From Eubacterium sp. (GTDB lineage: Bacteria > Bacillota > Clostridia > Acetivibrionales > DSM-1351), in contig JAQSXC010000003.1 in NCBI GenBank assembly GCA_029266335.1, positions 42,708-106,707 on the forward strand: a stretch of DNA of 64,000 bases, written 5' to 3'. Shown here piece after piece: positions 44,559 through 52,570 of this stretch. Position 1 is the stretch's first letter. Each line of letters starts with the position of its first letter. A program made the translations under genes and the position numbers. The notes below the pieces were generated by a model. That model ran no database searches. It was not told the DNA's origin and saw nothing but the letters and a program-made list of their open reading frames with translations.

Positions 44559-45511
44559 TGAAATACGATGTGCTGGTAAATGGATATGTTAGTCTTGACA
44601 GGATAATCAGAACCTCCTCCCCGCTGAGATACGGCTATACATCTCTTGTTGAAAACAGTGACAATGCCCGTATTCAATACGGAGGCTGTTCTACAAATAT
44701 TGCCTATCTGATGGCAAAATTGAATATGAAGGCTCTTCCTCTTATAAGAGTGGGGGGAGATGACTATATTGAAACCGGTTTTTATGATTATCTGAAAAAT
44801 GCGGGAGTGTGCATGGATGCTGTTGAGATCGTTCCTGGTGAAACAACTTCAAATTGTTATCTCATTGCGGATTCCGAGAATAATCATGTTACAATTTTTT
44901 ATCCCGGAGCTATGGATAGAAAGTATGCCAAAGGAATGGATTCCGGTTTTTTTAAAGAGGCCCGGACAGGCATCATGACTGTGGGTTCCTATGAAGACAA
45001 TCTGGAATTCTACAGGCAGTGCAAGACTCAGGCTGTACCATTGGTTTTTGGAATGAAATGTGACTATGATGCTTTTCCGGAGGAATTTTTCAAGGAAGTC
45101 CTGCTGTACAGCAAAATTATATTCTGTAACGAATGTGAGCGCGGAGAAATACAAAGGATTTTCGGACTGAAGGATATCACAGAGCTTTTTGAAATGGGAA
45201 ATGCCGAAATTATTGTCACTACTCTGGGCAAGAAGGGGAGTATATACTACCACAAAACAAAAGACGGCATCATATCCGGAAATATTGCTGCAGCAGAGTT
45301 TGGAAAAGTGGTGGATACCACAGGCTCGGGAGATGCGTTCATGTCAGGCTTTCTGTACGGCTATCTCAAAGGAAAAAGCGTCAGGGACTGCTGCAGTCTT
45401 GGAAGTGTTCTGTCTTCGTTTATAATCGAAAAGGTCGGCTGTACCACCAATGCACCCGGCGAAGAAGCATTTCTCAGGCGTTTTAACGAATTTATCAAGG
45501 GAGAAGAGTGA
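44558..45511 (+). CDS. PfkB family sugar/nucleoside kinase
   Basis: Ribokinase-fold kinase of 317 residues: QYGGCSTNIAYLMAKLNMKALPLIRVGGDDYIETGFYDYL at the N terminus (substrate side), ending with the PfkB signature DTTGSGDAFMSGFLYGYL, whose Asp is the catalytic base. Close to the pattern of sugar kinases such as adenosine kinase-like or ribose-1-phosphate kinase; the specificity is undetermined. The start overlaps the previous stop (TGATG), so translation is coupled. With the phosphorylase next to it, a pentose-1-phosphate or nucleoside substrate is likely. Confidence 0.82.
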   Translation: MKYDVLVNGYVSLDRIIRTSSPLRYGYTSLVENSDNARIQYGGCSTNIAYLMAKLNMKALPLIRVGGDDYIETGFYDYLKNAGVCMDAVEIVPGETTSNCYLIADSENNHVTIFYPGAMDRKYAKGMDSGFFKEARTGIMTVGSYEDNLEFYRQCKTQAVPLVFGMKCDYDAFPEEFFKEVLLYSKIIFCNECERGEIQRIFGLKDITELFEMGNAEIIVTTLGKKGSIYYHKTKDGIISGNIAAAEFGKVVDTTGSGDAFMSGFLYGYLKGKSVRDCCSLGSVLSSFIIEKVGCTTNAPGEEAFLRRFNEFIKGEE

Positions 45512-45518
45512 GAATAAC

Positions 45519-46277
45519 ATGCAAACTTTATATTCAAAAACAGAGGAAAAAGATATAGCAAAATATGTACTCTTTTCAGGAGATCCCTGGAGGGTGGAAA
45601 CTGTGGCAAAACAGTTGGAAAATGTACAGCATATAGCTTTTGCCAGAGAATTCAACACTTATACAGGCTGCTATAAGGATGTCAGGATAACAGTAACCTC
45701 AACGGGGATAGGGGCTCCATCCGCTGCCATTGCCATGGAAGAGATGTACCAGTGCGGCATGGAGGTTGCCGTACGAATGGGTACAACCATGGGGCTTAAG
45801 GATGACCTGCTGGGAAAACTTATTATTCCGACAGGGGCAATGAGAGAGGAAGCTACAAGTAAAACTTATGTACCGGCGTCTTTCCCGGCGGTTGCAGATA
45901 TTGAGCTGATAAACTGCATGAATAGAAGCACCCTGGAGAACGGAAGAGAATACGTAAACGGAATCACCTGTACTATGGATGGTTTCTACAGCCAGATGAG
46001 GGATTCGCGCCTGTCAGCCAGAATGAACAAAGACATGAGCGAGACTTTTACCGCTCTGAAAAAATACAATATTTCGGCAGTGGATATGGAATCAAGCTGT
46101 ATGCTGGTACTGGCAAATCTCATGGGTATCAAGGGATGTATCGTTACAATGACGACAGTTCTTGAAAACCTGAAGGACTTCCTTAAGGGGGACGTACGCA
46201 CCAAGTCTGAAGAAGACCTGTGCAAAATAGCTCTTGACGGACTTGTAATATATGACAGAGAGGTGGCTGGAAAATGA
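45519..46277 (+). CDS. Nucleoside phosphorylase, uridine-phosphorylase-like
   Basis: Phosphorolyses a nucleoside to base and pentose-1-phosphate. The 252 residues have SGDPWRVETVAKQL (phosphate loop), TVTSTGIGAPSAAIAMEEMY, VRMGTTMGLKDDLLGKLIIPTGA, and DMESSCMLVLANLMGIKG (the Met-Glu of the ribose-binding region in VDMESS). The organisation is that of PNP-UDP family 1 (Udp). The FYSQM stretch where uridine phosphorylases have a nucleobase-binding Gln/Arg suggests pyrimidine specificity, but this is not certain. Start at 45519 follows GGGAGAAGAG; overlap with the next gene is ATGA. Confidence 0.85.
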   Translation: MQTLYSKTEEKDIAKYVLFSGDPWRVETVAKQLENVQHIAFAREFNTYTGCYKDVRITVTSTGIGAPSAAIAMEEMYQCGMEVAVRMGTTMGLKDDLLGKLIIPTGAMREEATSKTYVPASFPAVADIELINCMNRSTLENGREYVNGITCTMDGFYSQMRDSRLSARMNKDMSETFTALKKYNISAVDMESSCMLVLANLMGIKGCIVTMTTVLENLKDFLKGDVRTKSEEDLCKIALDGLVIYDREVAGK

Positions 46278-47062
46278 AGGGTTTAAGCTTTAATGATAAA
46301 AGTCTTGTAATAGGAATGGTACATTGCCTTGCACTGCCGGGAACACCGGGTTTCTGCGGGGATATGAAAAAAATAACCGACCAGGCCGTAAAGGATGCCA
46401 TTACTCTTGAAAAGTCAGGAATGGACGCCATAATAATTGAAAATATGGGTGACGGAACCTTCGGTATAAATCTTGATATTGAACAATCCTGCGCACTGGC
46501 GGCTATCAGTGCCCTTGTAGCACAAAATGTCAGCATACCCGTCGGTATAGATGCCGCAATGAATGATTATGCAACCGCACTTTCCATTGCAAAGGCTATT
46601 GACGCTGATTTTGTAAGAATACCCGTATTTGTGGATACGGTTGAGTTCTTTGGAGGTATCATCACACCCTGTGCCCGGGAAGCAATGAAGTTCAGAAAAA
46701 ATCTCGGTGCCGAAAATGTAAAAATACTGGCAGATATCCAGGTCAAACACACTCATATGCTGTTGCCCCATGTGACCATAGAAGATTCCGCAAAAACGGC
46801 AGAAGCCTGCGGAGCAGATGCTATTATTGTGACAGGTACGCATATAGGTGTTGAAACTCCTATTGACATTATTAAAAGAGTAAAACAGGTCACCAAATTG
46901 CCGGTAATTGCCGGAAGCGGTGTAAAAACCACTAATATAAAGGAACAGCTTAAAATTGCAAATGGTGCCATAGTAGGCTCCAGCCTGAAAGAAGGCGGTA
47001 TTATAGAAAACCCCGTTTCACTGGAGCTTTGCACAGAGCTTGTTAAAGCGTTTAACGGGTAG
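46274..47062 (+). CDS. BtpA/SgcQ family TIM-barrel protein
   Basis: A 262-residue protein of the BtpA/SgcQ family: GMVHCLALPGTPGFCGD at the N terminus, LEKSGMDAIIIENMGDGTFG, VGIDAAMNDYATALSIA, ILADIQVKHTHMLLPH and ADAIIVTGTHIGVETPIDIIKRVKQVTKLPVIAGSGVKTTNIKEQL, with the phosphate-binding site expected at the C-terminal loops (GSGV, GSSLKEGG). No enzymatic activity is settled for the family. It overlaps the phosphorylase by four bases. By location it may act on the phosphorylated sugar. Confidence 0.85.
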   Translation: MKGLSFNDKSLVIGMVHCLALPGTPGFCGDMKKITDQAVKDAITLEKSGMDAIIIENMGDGTFGINLDIEQSCALAAISALVAQNVSIPVGIDAAMNDYATALSIAKAIDADFVRIPVFVDTVEFFGGIITPCAREAMKFRKNLGAENVKILADIQVKHTHMLLPHVTIEDSAKTAEACGADAIIVTGTHIGVETPIDIIKRVKQVTKLPVIAGSGVKTTNIKEQLKIANGAIVGSSLKEGGIIENPVSLELCTELVKAFNG

Positions 47063-47163
47063 AAGCCTTTCCTGAAAACACTTTGATCAACATACAAGTA
47101 AACATACAAGCAAATATTACAGCTTAATTAGTTAAAATAATACAGAATAAAGGACTGATATTT

Positions 47164-48315
47164 ATGATGAGGCCGATGAAACTTGCCGGAAGCCAGTTGA
47201 TGTTCGGAAAAGGGTCGCTCGAACATCTGAAGACACTGAAAGGGAAAAAAGCATTTATTGTAACCGGCGGTTCAAGCATGAAAAAAAGCGGAATTTTACA
47301 GAAAACCATAGATTATTTGAAAGAAGCAGGAATAGACAGCTCTGTCTTTGAAGGTGTAGAACCTGATCCGCTGTTCAGCACAGTTTATAGAGGTGCCGAA
47401 GCAATGAAGCAGGAACAGCCCGATATAATAATCGGGTTGGGAGGCGGTTCGGCTATGGATGCGGCAAAAGCCATGTGGGTTTATTATGAGCATCCTGAAT
47501 TGACTGCACTAAAGGATATTGTACCGCCCAATCCCGTACCTGAGCTGAGAAACAGGGCCATACTTGTCTGCATACCCTCAACCAGCGGAACTGCCAGTGA
47601 GGTCAGCCGCTCAGTGGTCATCACCGATGATGAAACACATGTAAAATACGGCATTGGCAATATGGAAATGATGCCGGATATTGCCATATGTGACCCTGAG
47701 GTAACTGTCACCATGCCTGCAAAAATTACAGCTGAAACCGGCATGGATGCATTGACACATGCACTGGAAGCACTGGTATCCAAGAGAGCCAATTATTTGA
47801 GCAATATATTGGCCGGTAATGCTGCAAAGGACATAATTTTAAATCTTCCAAAGGCATGTGCCGACGGAAATGCAATTGAGTACCGTGAAATAATGATAAA
47901 TGCATCCATGGTTGCGGGACTTGCCTTTACAAATGTCTCTTTAGGAATAGTCCATTCCATGGCTCACACGCTGGGAAGCTATTTCGGCGTTTCCCATGGA
48001 CTGGCTGATGCAATAATACTTCCCTTTGTTATGAAATTCAATCTTGAGGATGAAACTGCAAAAGTTGCTTATTTAAAGCTGGCAAAGGAACTGGGAGCCG
48101 ATGATCTGATAGGAGTTGTTGAAAATCTGAACAAATCCATAGGTATTCCATCACACATGTCCCAACTGATACCGGATGAAAAAGAATATATGGAAAAGCT
48201 TGAGGCCATGTCTGATATGGCGCTGAATGACGGATGTACCAAAACTAATCCGGTTATCCCTGACAGGGAACAGATGAAAGCATTATTCATAAAAATTTAT
48301 AAAGCTCAGGCATAA
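47164..48315 (+). CDS. Iron-containing alcohol dehydrogenase
   Basis: Group III metal-dependent dehydrogenase of 383 residues. NAD(P) loop GLGGGSAMDAAKAMW and IPSTSGTASEVSRSVVI at the N-terminal half; metal ligands in ETGMDALTHALEALVS and GIVHSMAHTLGSYFGVSHGLADAIILP (histidines of the HxxxH...H pattern). Close in pattern to butanol/lactaldehyde/1,3-propanediol dehydrogenases. It starts about 100 bp after the previous gene without a visible terminator. In this locus it could reduce a short aldehyde, such as one formed by aldol cleavage of a sugar phosphate. Confidence 0.9.
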   Translation: MMRPMKLAGSQLMFGKGSLEHLKTLKGKKAFIVTGGSSMKKSGILQKTIDYLKEAGIDSSVFEGVEPDPLFSTVYRGAEAMKQEQPDIIIGLGGGSAMDAAKAMWVYYEHPELTALKDIVPPNPVPELRNRAILVCIPSTSGTASEVSRSVVITDDETHVKYGIGNMEMMPDIAICDPEVTVTMPAKITAETGMDALTHALEALVSKRANYLSNILAGNAAKDIILNLPKACADGNAIEYREIMINASMVAGLAFTNVSLGIVHSMAHTLGSYFGVSHGLADAIILPFVMKFNLEDETAKVAYLKLAKELGADDLIGVVENLNKSIGIPSHMSQLIPDEKEYMEKLEAMSDMALNDGCTKTNPVIPDREQMKALFIKIYKAQA

Positions 48316-48339
48316 TAATTACAGCTTTTGGAGGTTACT

Positions 48340-49062
48340 GTGAAACTGATATGTTATTTATCCAATGGATATCCCACAATTGAGTCAAGCATTGCAATGG
48401 CTGAAAACTATATACAGGCAGGCTGTGATATTATAGAGGTGGATTTTCCCTCCTCTGATCCCTATCTTGAAGGTGAATATATAGCCAACCGTATGAAAGA
48501 AGCTCTTGAAGCATGTAACGACTACAGTAAGTATATGGATGGCATTATAAAGATTAAAAAAAATCACCCTGAAACAAAGTTCATACTTCTCTCATATGAG
48601 AATACCATTTTGGAAATAGGAGTTGAGAGGTTCATCAAGTTCTGTGTGGATAATGATTTAATGGATCTTATCTATGTGGGATCCCATAATGAAGAAGTAA
48701 AGAACAGGCTTATCGAACACGGGATAAAGATATCCTGCTATGTCCAATTCCATATGGACGAAAAGGAAATCCAATCAGCGCTTTTATCCAATGGTTTTGT
48801 TTATATGCAGGCAAAACCTACTACAAATAATATTAATCCGCAATTCCCGACTCTGAAGCACTGCATTGAGCATTTGAAGGAGCTTGGAATAAAAAGGGAG
48901 ATATACTGCGGAGTTGGCATATATGCACCTGAAGATATACAGATGGCAAAAGACGCCGGAGCCGACGGAGTTTTTGTCGGAAGCACGGTACTTAAGCTTC
49001 ATAACGATGTTCCTAAAATGAAAGAAACAATAGCATTGTTTAAAAAGACCTGTAACGAGTAA
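48340..49062 (+). CDS. Tryptophan-synthase-alpha-like TIM-barrel protein
   Basis: A 240-residue TrpA-fold protein: LICYLSNGYPTIESSIAMAENYIQAG, DIIEVDFPSSDPYLEGEYIA and IYCGVGIYAPEDIQMAKDAGADGVFVGST. TrpA proper has E-L-G-x-P-x-S-D-P-x-x-D-G with two catalytic acids; here the first Glu is kept (IIEVDFP), but the second, the Asp of the DG pair, is Glu (LEGEY). There is no trpB nearby. It is therefore a TrpA paralogue with another substrate, perhaps an aldolase-like step of the nucleoside route. Start is GTG at 48340 with GGAGGTTACT upstream. Confidence 0.78.
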   Translation: MKLICYLSNGYPTIESSIAMAENYIQAGCDIIEVDFPSSDPYLEGEYIANRMKEALEACNDYSKYMDGIIKIKKNHPETKFILLSYENTILEIGVERFIKFCVDNDLMDLIYVGSHNEEVKNRLIEHGIKISCYVQFHMDEKEIQSALLSNGFVYMQAKPTTNNINPQFPTLKHCIEHLKELGIKREIYCGVGIYAPEDIQMAKDAGADGVFVGSTVLKLHNDVPKMKETIALFKKTCNE

Positions 49063-49106
49063 TTAATATTGCATATATATAACTGTACCCAAATACATCC
49101 TATTTG

Positions 49107-49137
49107 CCCGGAGAGAGTTCTCCGGGTGCTTTTTTTC
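49107..49137 (+). terminator. Rho-independent terminator after the nucleoside locus
   Basis: CCCGGAGA and TCTCCGGG form an 8-bp stem; TGC and seven T residues follow. It ends the transcript that began with the importer. Confidence 0.85.
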
Positions 49138-49155
49138 AGGTTTTAAAAAATAATC

Positions 49156-49184
49156 TTGCCTGTTTTAAAAATATGTGTTAAAAT
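49156..49184 (+). promoter_or_regulatory. Promoter of rpsF-ssb-rpsR
   Basis: TTGCCT (49156-49161) and TAAAAT (49179-49184), spacer of 17 bases, about 105 bp upstream of rpsF. Confidence 0.55.
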
Positions 49185-49238
49185 ATAAAATCGTATGTGA
49201 ATAAAAACTTTTCACATACTAAAAATATTAACATCCTT

Positions 49239-49273
49239 GCTCTGTACTCATGTTACAGAGCCGCAAAGTCCGA
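49239..49273 (+). promoter_or_regulatory. Probable S6:S18 autoregulatory leader
   Basis: GCTCTGTA and TACAGAGC form a stem with a 7-base loop, followed by CCGCAAAGTCCG just before the rpsF ribosome site (GGGGAGGTG). Many bacteria have an S6:S18-binding leader here with a hairpin and conserved CCG; this one resembles it in position and form, but was not aligned to a model. Confidence 0.45.
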
Positions 49274-49289
49274 GGGGAGGTGACCAGTA

Positions 49290-49574
49290 ATGTTAAAGAA
49301 GTATGAAACTATCTTTATTATCAATTCAGAGGTTGGAGAGGAATCCACAAAAGCCCTAGTTGAAAAATTTAAGACTATGCTCGAAACTTCAGCTCAGCTC
49401 GAAAGCATCGATGAGTGGGGTAAGAGAAAGTTAGCTTATGAAATTGATGACAAGAACGAAGGTTACTACGTGCTTGCTAATTTTTCATCAGAGCCTAGTT
49501 TTCCTGCTGAATTAGAGAGAGTGTATAAAATCACTGAAGGAATTCTTAAGTATATAGTAATAGCTAAGGATTAA
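49290..49574 (+). CDS. rpsF: 30S ribosomal protein S6
   Basis: Small-subunit protein that pairs with S18 on the 16S platform. The 94 residues are the usual length and carry MLKKYETIFIINSEVGEE, EWGKRKLAYEIDDKNEGYYVLANFSSEP and YKITEGILKYIVI, all standard S6 sequence. GGGGAGGTG precedes the ATG. First gene of the conserved rpsF-ssb-rpsR operon. Confidence 0.97.
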   Translation: MLKKYETIFIINSEVGEESTKALVEKFKTMLETSAQLESIDEWGKRKLAYEIDDKNEGYYVLANFSSEPSFPAELERVYKITEGILKYIVIAKD

Positions 49575-49596
49575 TAAGTGTAAATGGAAGGTTAGT

Positions 49597-50028
49597 ATGA
49601 ACAAAGTTGTTTTGATGGGAAGACTTACAAAAGATCCTGATCTGAGATACACCAGTGGAAATAATACTGCGGTTGCAAGCTTTTCCATTGCTGTAAACAG
49701 ACGTGCTACAGCTAAAGAAGGTCAGCCGCAGGCTGATTTCATAAATATAGTAGCATGGAACAAAACTGCGGAATTTTGTCAAAAATATTTTACAAAAGGA
49801 ATGCAGGTAGCCATCGTTGGAAGGCTTCAAACCAGGACCTGGGATGACAATGAAGGAAAACGTCATTATGTTACGGAAGTTGTAGCAGACGAAACCTATT
49901 TTGCTGACAGCAAAAGGGGATCAGAAGGCGGAGCTGGTGCTTCAGCACCAAGAACTTATTCTGAGAACCCGGCATCATCAGGAGACGGCTTCTATCCAAT
50001 GGATGAGGATGATGAACTTCCATTTTAA
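49597..50028 (+). CDS. ssb: Single-stranded DNA-binding protein
   Basis: Binds single-stranded DNA in replication, repair and recombination. The 143 residues have the OB-fold (MNKVVLMGRLTKDPDLRYTSGNNTAVASFSIAVNRR, FINIVAWNKTAEFCQKYFTKGMQVAIVGRLQTR), a glycine- and serine-rich linker, and the acidic tip MDEDDELPF that recruits partner proteins. Located between rpsF and rpsR as in most Firmicutes, so this is the essential housekeeping SSB. Confidence 0.97.
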   Translation: MNKVVLMGRLTKDPDLRYTSGNNTAVASFSIAVNRRATAKEGQPQADFINIVAWNKTAEFCQKYFTKGMQVAIVGRLQTRTWDDNEGKRHYVTEVVADETYFADSKRGSEGGAGASAPRTYSENPASSGDGFYPMDEDDELPF

Positions 50029-50122
50029 TGGAAGTCAACGCCATAAAATTTGAATTAATAAACCGACTTATAAATAACAATCAGTACCATACGATGATGG
50101 TACATGAAAGGAGGACTTTAAG

Positions 50123-50416
50123 ATGCCAGGACCAAAGAGAGATAACAGAAGAAACGATAGAGATTCTTATGATAAGGGCGAAGGTAAAGGCGGCATGAGA
50201 ATGAGAAGAGCTAAGAAAAAAGTTTGCTCATTCTGTGTTGATAAGGCTACTGATATAGATTACAAAGATGTTGCCAAGATCAGAAAGTATGTTTCTGAAA
50301 GAGGTAAGATTCTTCCAAGAAGAATATCAGGAAACTGTGCTAAGCACCAGCGTCAGCTGACAGTTGCGGTTAAGAGAGCAAGACATATTGCTTTACTTCC
50401 ATATACTGCAGAATAA
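50123..50416 (+). CDS. rpsR: 30S ribosomal protein S18
   Basis: Small-subunit protein partner of S6. The 97 residues have a basic N-terminal tail (about 30 residues, rich in Arg, Lys and Gly) and the S18 core [66 protein letters not shown]. The cysteines Cys36, Cys39 and Cys73 with the nearby His suggest the zinc-binding (C+) form. GGAGG at about 50111 serves the ATG. Its terminator lies at 50474-50508. Confidence 0.97.
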   Translation: MPGPKRDNRRNDRDSYDKGEGKGGMRMRRAKKKVCSFCVDKATDIDYKDVAKIRKYVSERGKILPRRISGNCAKHQRQLTVAVKRARHIALLPYTAE

Positions 50417-50473
50417 AAAAATTTATAAAAGCTCAGGCTTTTAATAAATAAGAGAAAATATAATTTTCTATAG

Positions 50474-50508
50474 AAAAGCACTGCAGGAGTGATCCTGCGG
50501 TGCTTTTT
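50474..50508 (+). terminator. Rho-independent terminator after rpsR
   Basis: AAAAGCACTGCAGGA and TCCTGCGGTGCTTTT pair with a single T-G pair and a GTGA loop, and a T run follows. Confidence 0.88.
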
Positions 50509-50589
50509 AGCGTAATATAAACCTTAACCTGTACTTTGACCGATAAGCTTTTGCAGCCAGAGCGGCTTAAACGCTCCCGTCTGCTTCGT

Positions 50590-51480
50590 TTACAGCTCTT
50601 CTATGGGAAAATACAAATCACACTCGCAATACTGCTTATTACATCGTGCATAATTGATATATTCAAACCTGAAATTTTCCTTTAACCGAAACTCTATGGT
50701 GGGTATCCATTTAGTATATATAAACTCAAAGAGATCCACCAGATTCCTGGAAGTAATTTCTTCTGGCCGGTGTAATCCCATATAGGTAAAAACTCCGTAT
50801 TTATGGGTAGCTATCCGTTTGACAGTCATCCCGGGCGGAATGATACTTGCCGTGTCAACCTGAATTGAAGGCTGGTAATATGTATAAGGTAAATTGACAC
50901 CCGGAACTGTCGTGTATCCGTAGTAAACATCCTTTGCAACAGGATTCAGTACCTTGGGGCGGTGCTGATAGAAAAAATCAACTCCCAACCGGTTGGCTGT
51001 CTGCTTCTGCATATTGTCTTCAATATTCACAACATAAGTAATTCCTGCCAGAGAAAAAGTCGGTAATACCGTCACCGATTTCAGAAAAATCAAGCCTTCA
51101 CCTGCACAACTGATAAAATCGGCATTGAACCTGTCGAGAATATCGAGGGCTATCGGACTTTTACGCCATTTTGCCGGAGTGATGTAAAATTCCTCCTTGA
51201 ATACCCTGTTAAAGGTCCGTTCTGAGCCGAAGCCGTATTTATCCGCAATGAAATCAATTGTATTCAGCGGGCTTAAGAGATCGGATAAGGATGCAGCAAT
51301 ACGTCGTCTCCTGACATATTCCATCAGGCCGGTTCCGGTGGCACCTTTCCAGATCCGCAGCAAATGAAATTTTGATATGTTAACATTTTCTGATATATTG
51401 TCGAGGGTCAACTCATCATAAAGCTTGCTCTCAATATAGTCTGTAGTGTCTTTAAGGATTTTTAAGAGATAATGTTCCAT
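50590..51480 (-). CDS. AraC family regulator with GyrI-like effector-binding domain
   Basis: One-component regulator of 296 residues. An N-terminal AraC helix-turn-helix pair (TLDNISENVNISKFHLLRIWKGATGTGLMEYVRRRRIA and IDFIADKYGFGSERTFNRVFKEEFYITPAKWRK; residues about 20-107) is followed by a C-terminal ~170-residue effector-binding domain of the GyrI/BmrR type (ending FRFEYINYARCNKQYCECDLYFPIEEL). Proteins of this plan sense hydrophobic drugs or cell stress. It is divergent from the nucleotidyltransferase-UvrA-like pair and probably controls it; the 125-bp gap holds both promoters. Confidence 0.88.
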   Translation of the reverse strand: MEHYLLKILKDTTDYIESKLYDELTLDNISENVNISKFHLLRIWKGATGTGLMEYVRRRRIAASLSDLLSPLNTIDFIADKYGFGSERTFNRVFKEEFYITPAKWRKSPIALDILDRFNADFISCAGEGLIFLKSVTVLPTFSLAGITYVVNIEDNMQKQTANRLGVDFFYQHRPKVLNPVAKDVYYGYTTVPGVNLPYTYYQPSIQVDTASIIPPGMTVKRIATHKYGVFTYMGLHRPEEITSRNLVDLFEFIYTKWIPTIEFRLKENFRFEYINYARCNKQYCECDLYFPIEEL

Positions 51481-51605
51481 AAAGGGTCCTCATCAGCAAT
51501 ATTTGTCCTGTTTGAAGTTGGATATCTTTGTATAATGATTCTAACACAGGGGGCTTATAGGGTATAGGACAAAAATTGCTAAAAGTAAAAGGAGGCTGGC
51601 AGATT

Positions 51606-52520
51606 ATGAACGATATTGAGCAAGCCGAGCTGAAAAAGCGCTACCAAAATGCTGTAGATAAGTTTATAAACAAGATACGGGAGGATATCAATGTAATTGC
51701 CGTCATTATTAACGGCAGTGTTGCCTATGATGTGATATGGGAGAAGAGCGATGTAGATATTACAGTTGTCGTACGGGATCAGCAGTTGAAGAGTGATAAA
51801 CTGAGTATAGACGAGGATGGTATCACCTTTAATGTGTATCTGGTGCAGAGAAGTACTTTTAAAAGGGGGATGGAAAGTGCTCTTGGAGGTTCTTTCCTGC
51901 AATCTTTTTTTTCAAATGGAAAAATAGTATATTCAACGGAGGAGAGTCTTTACGAATATTTTGAAGACATCCGGCAAATCGGAGAAGATGATATGGCCAT
52001 ATCTGCCATGCATCTGGCTTGTGATTTGATTTCCACCATGCACAAGGCACAGAAATGGATGACGGCCCGGAAGGATTTGATGTATTCCCAGTATTTCCTA
52101 TTAAAAGCGGCCGAAATCATTGCACATATGGAATTATGCGTCCGGGGATTTCCTACTTCCCGAAGTGCAATCCAGAAAGCCCTGGATTTAAATCCGGAAA
52201 TCATGAAAATTTTCTATCAGGAGCCCATGGAGCACCTGCTGACTGAAGCGGAAATAATTAATACACTTGCTCAGTTGGATCGATATATTGAGGATAAGAT
52301 GGCCTTGTTTAAGAAACCTATCATAGAGTACCTTTCGGATCAGGAAGTAAAAACGACTACCATGATAGCCAAGCACTTTCGTTCTGACAGTCACATGATA
52401 ATTGATGTGTTGGATTATCTGGCTGAAAAAGGAGTTATAGAAAAGGTATCTCAGATTATCAAGTTAACTCCTAAAAGTCGTTTATCCATTGAGGAAATCG
52501 GATTTTTATATATACCATGA
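51606..52520 (+). CDS. Nucleotidyltransferase-domain protein (aminoglycoside adenylyltransferase-like)
   Basis: A 304-residue protein. The N-terminal nucleotidyltransferase domain has the pol-beta signature INGSVAYDVIWEKSDVDITVVV (residues about 35-56; GS followed by DxD). A helical middle follows (about 110-230), and the last ~60 residues look like a winged helix (YLSDQEVKTTTMIAKHFRSDSHMIIDVLDYLAEKGVIEKV). It may modify a drug or a tRNA/protein, or work as a sensor. AAAGGAGG precedes; the ATG at 51606 is preferred over 51576. It runs into the UvrA-like gene 50 bp later. Confidence 0.75.
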   Translation: MNDIEQAELKKRYQNAVDKFINKIREDINVIAVIINGSVAYDVIWEKSDVDITVVVRDQQLKSDKLSIDEDGITFNVYLVQRSTFKRGMESALGGSFLQSFFSNGKIVYSTEESLYEYFEDIRQIGEDDMAISAMHLACDLISTMHKAQKWMTARKDLMYSQYFLLKAAEIIAHMELCVRGFPTSRSAIQKALDLNPEIMKIFYQEPMEHLLTEAEIINTLAQLDRYIEDKMALFKKPIIEYLSDQEVKTTTMIAKHFRSDSHMIIDVLDYLAEKGVIEKVSQIIKLTPKSRLSIEEIGFLYIP

Positions 52521-52570
52521 TGATATATCTGAATTACGGATATGTGTAAAAAGGAGAGGAGTAAGAAGGA

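Noticed and set aside
48340..49062. Genuine tryptophan synthase alpha subunit
   Set aside because: Active-site loop lacks the second catalytic Asp, no trp genes nearby, and it is transcribed with nucleoside enzymes.
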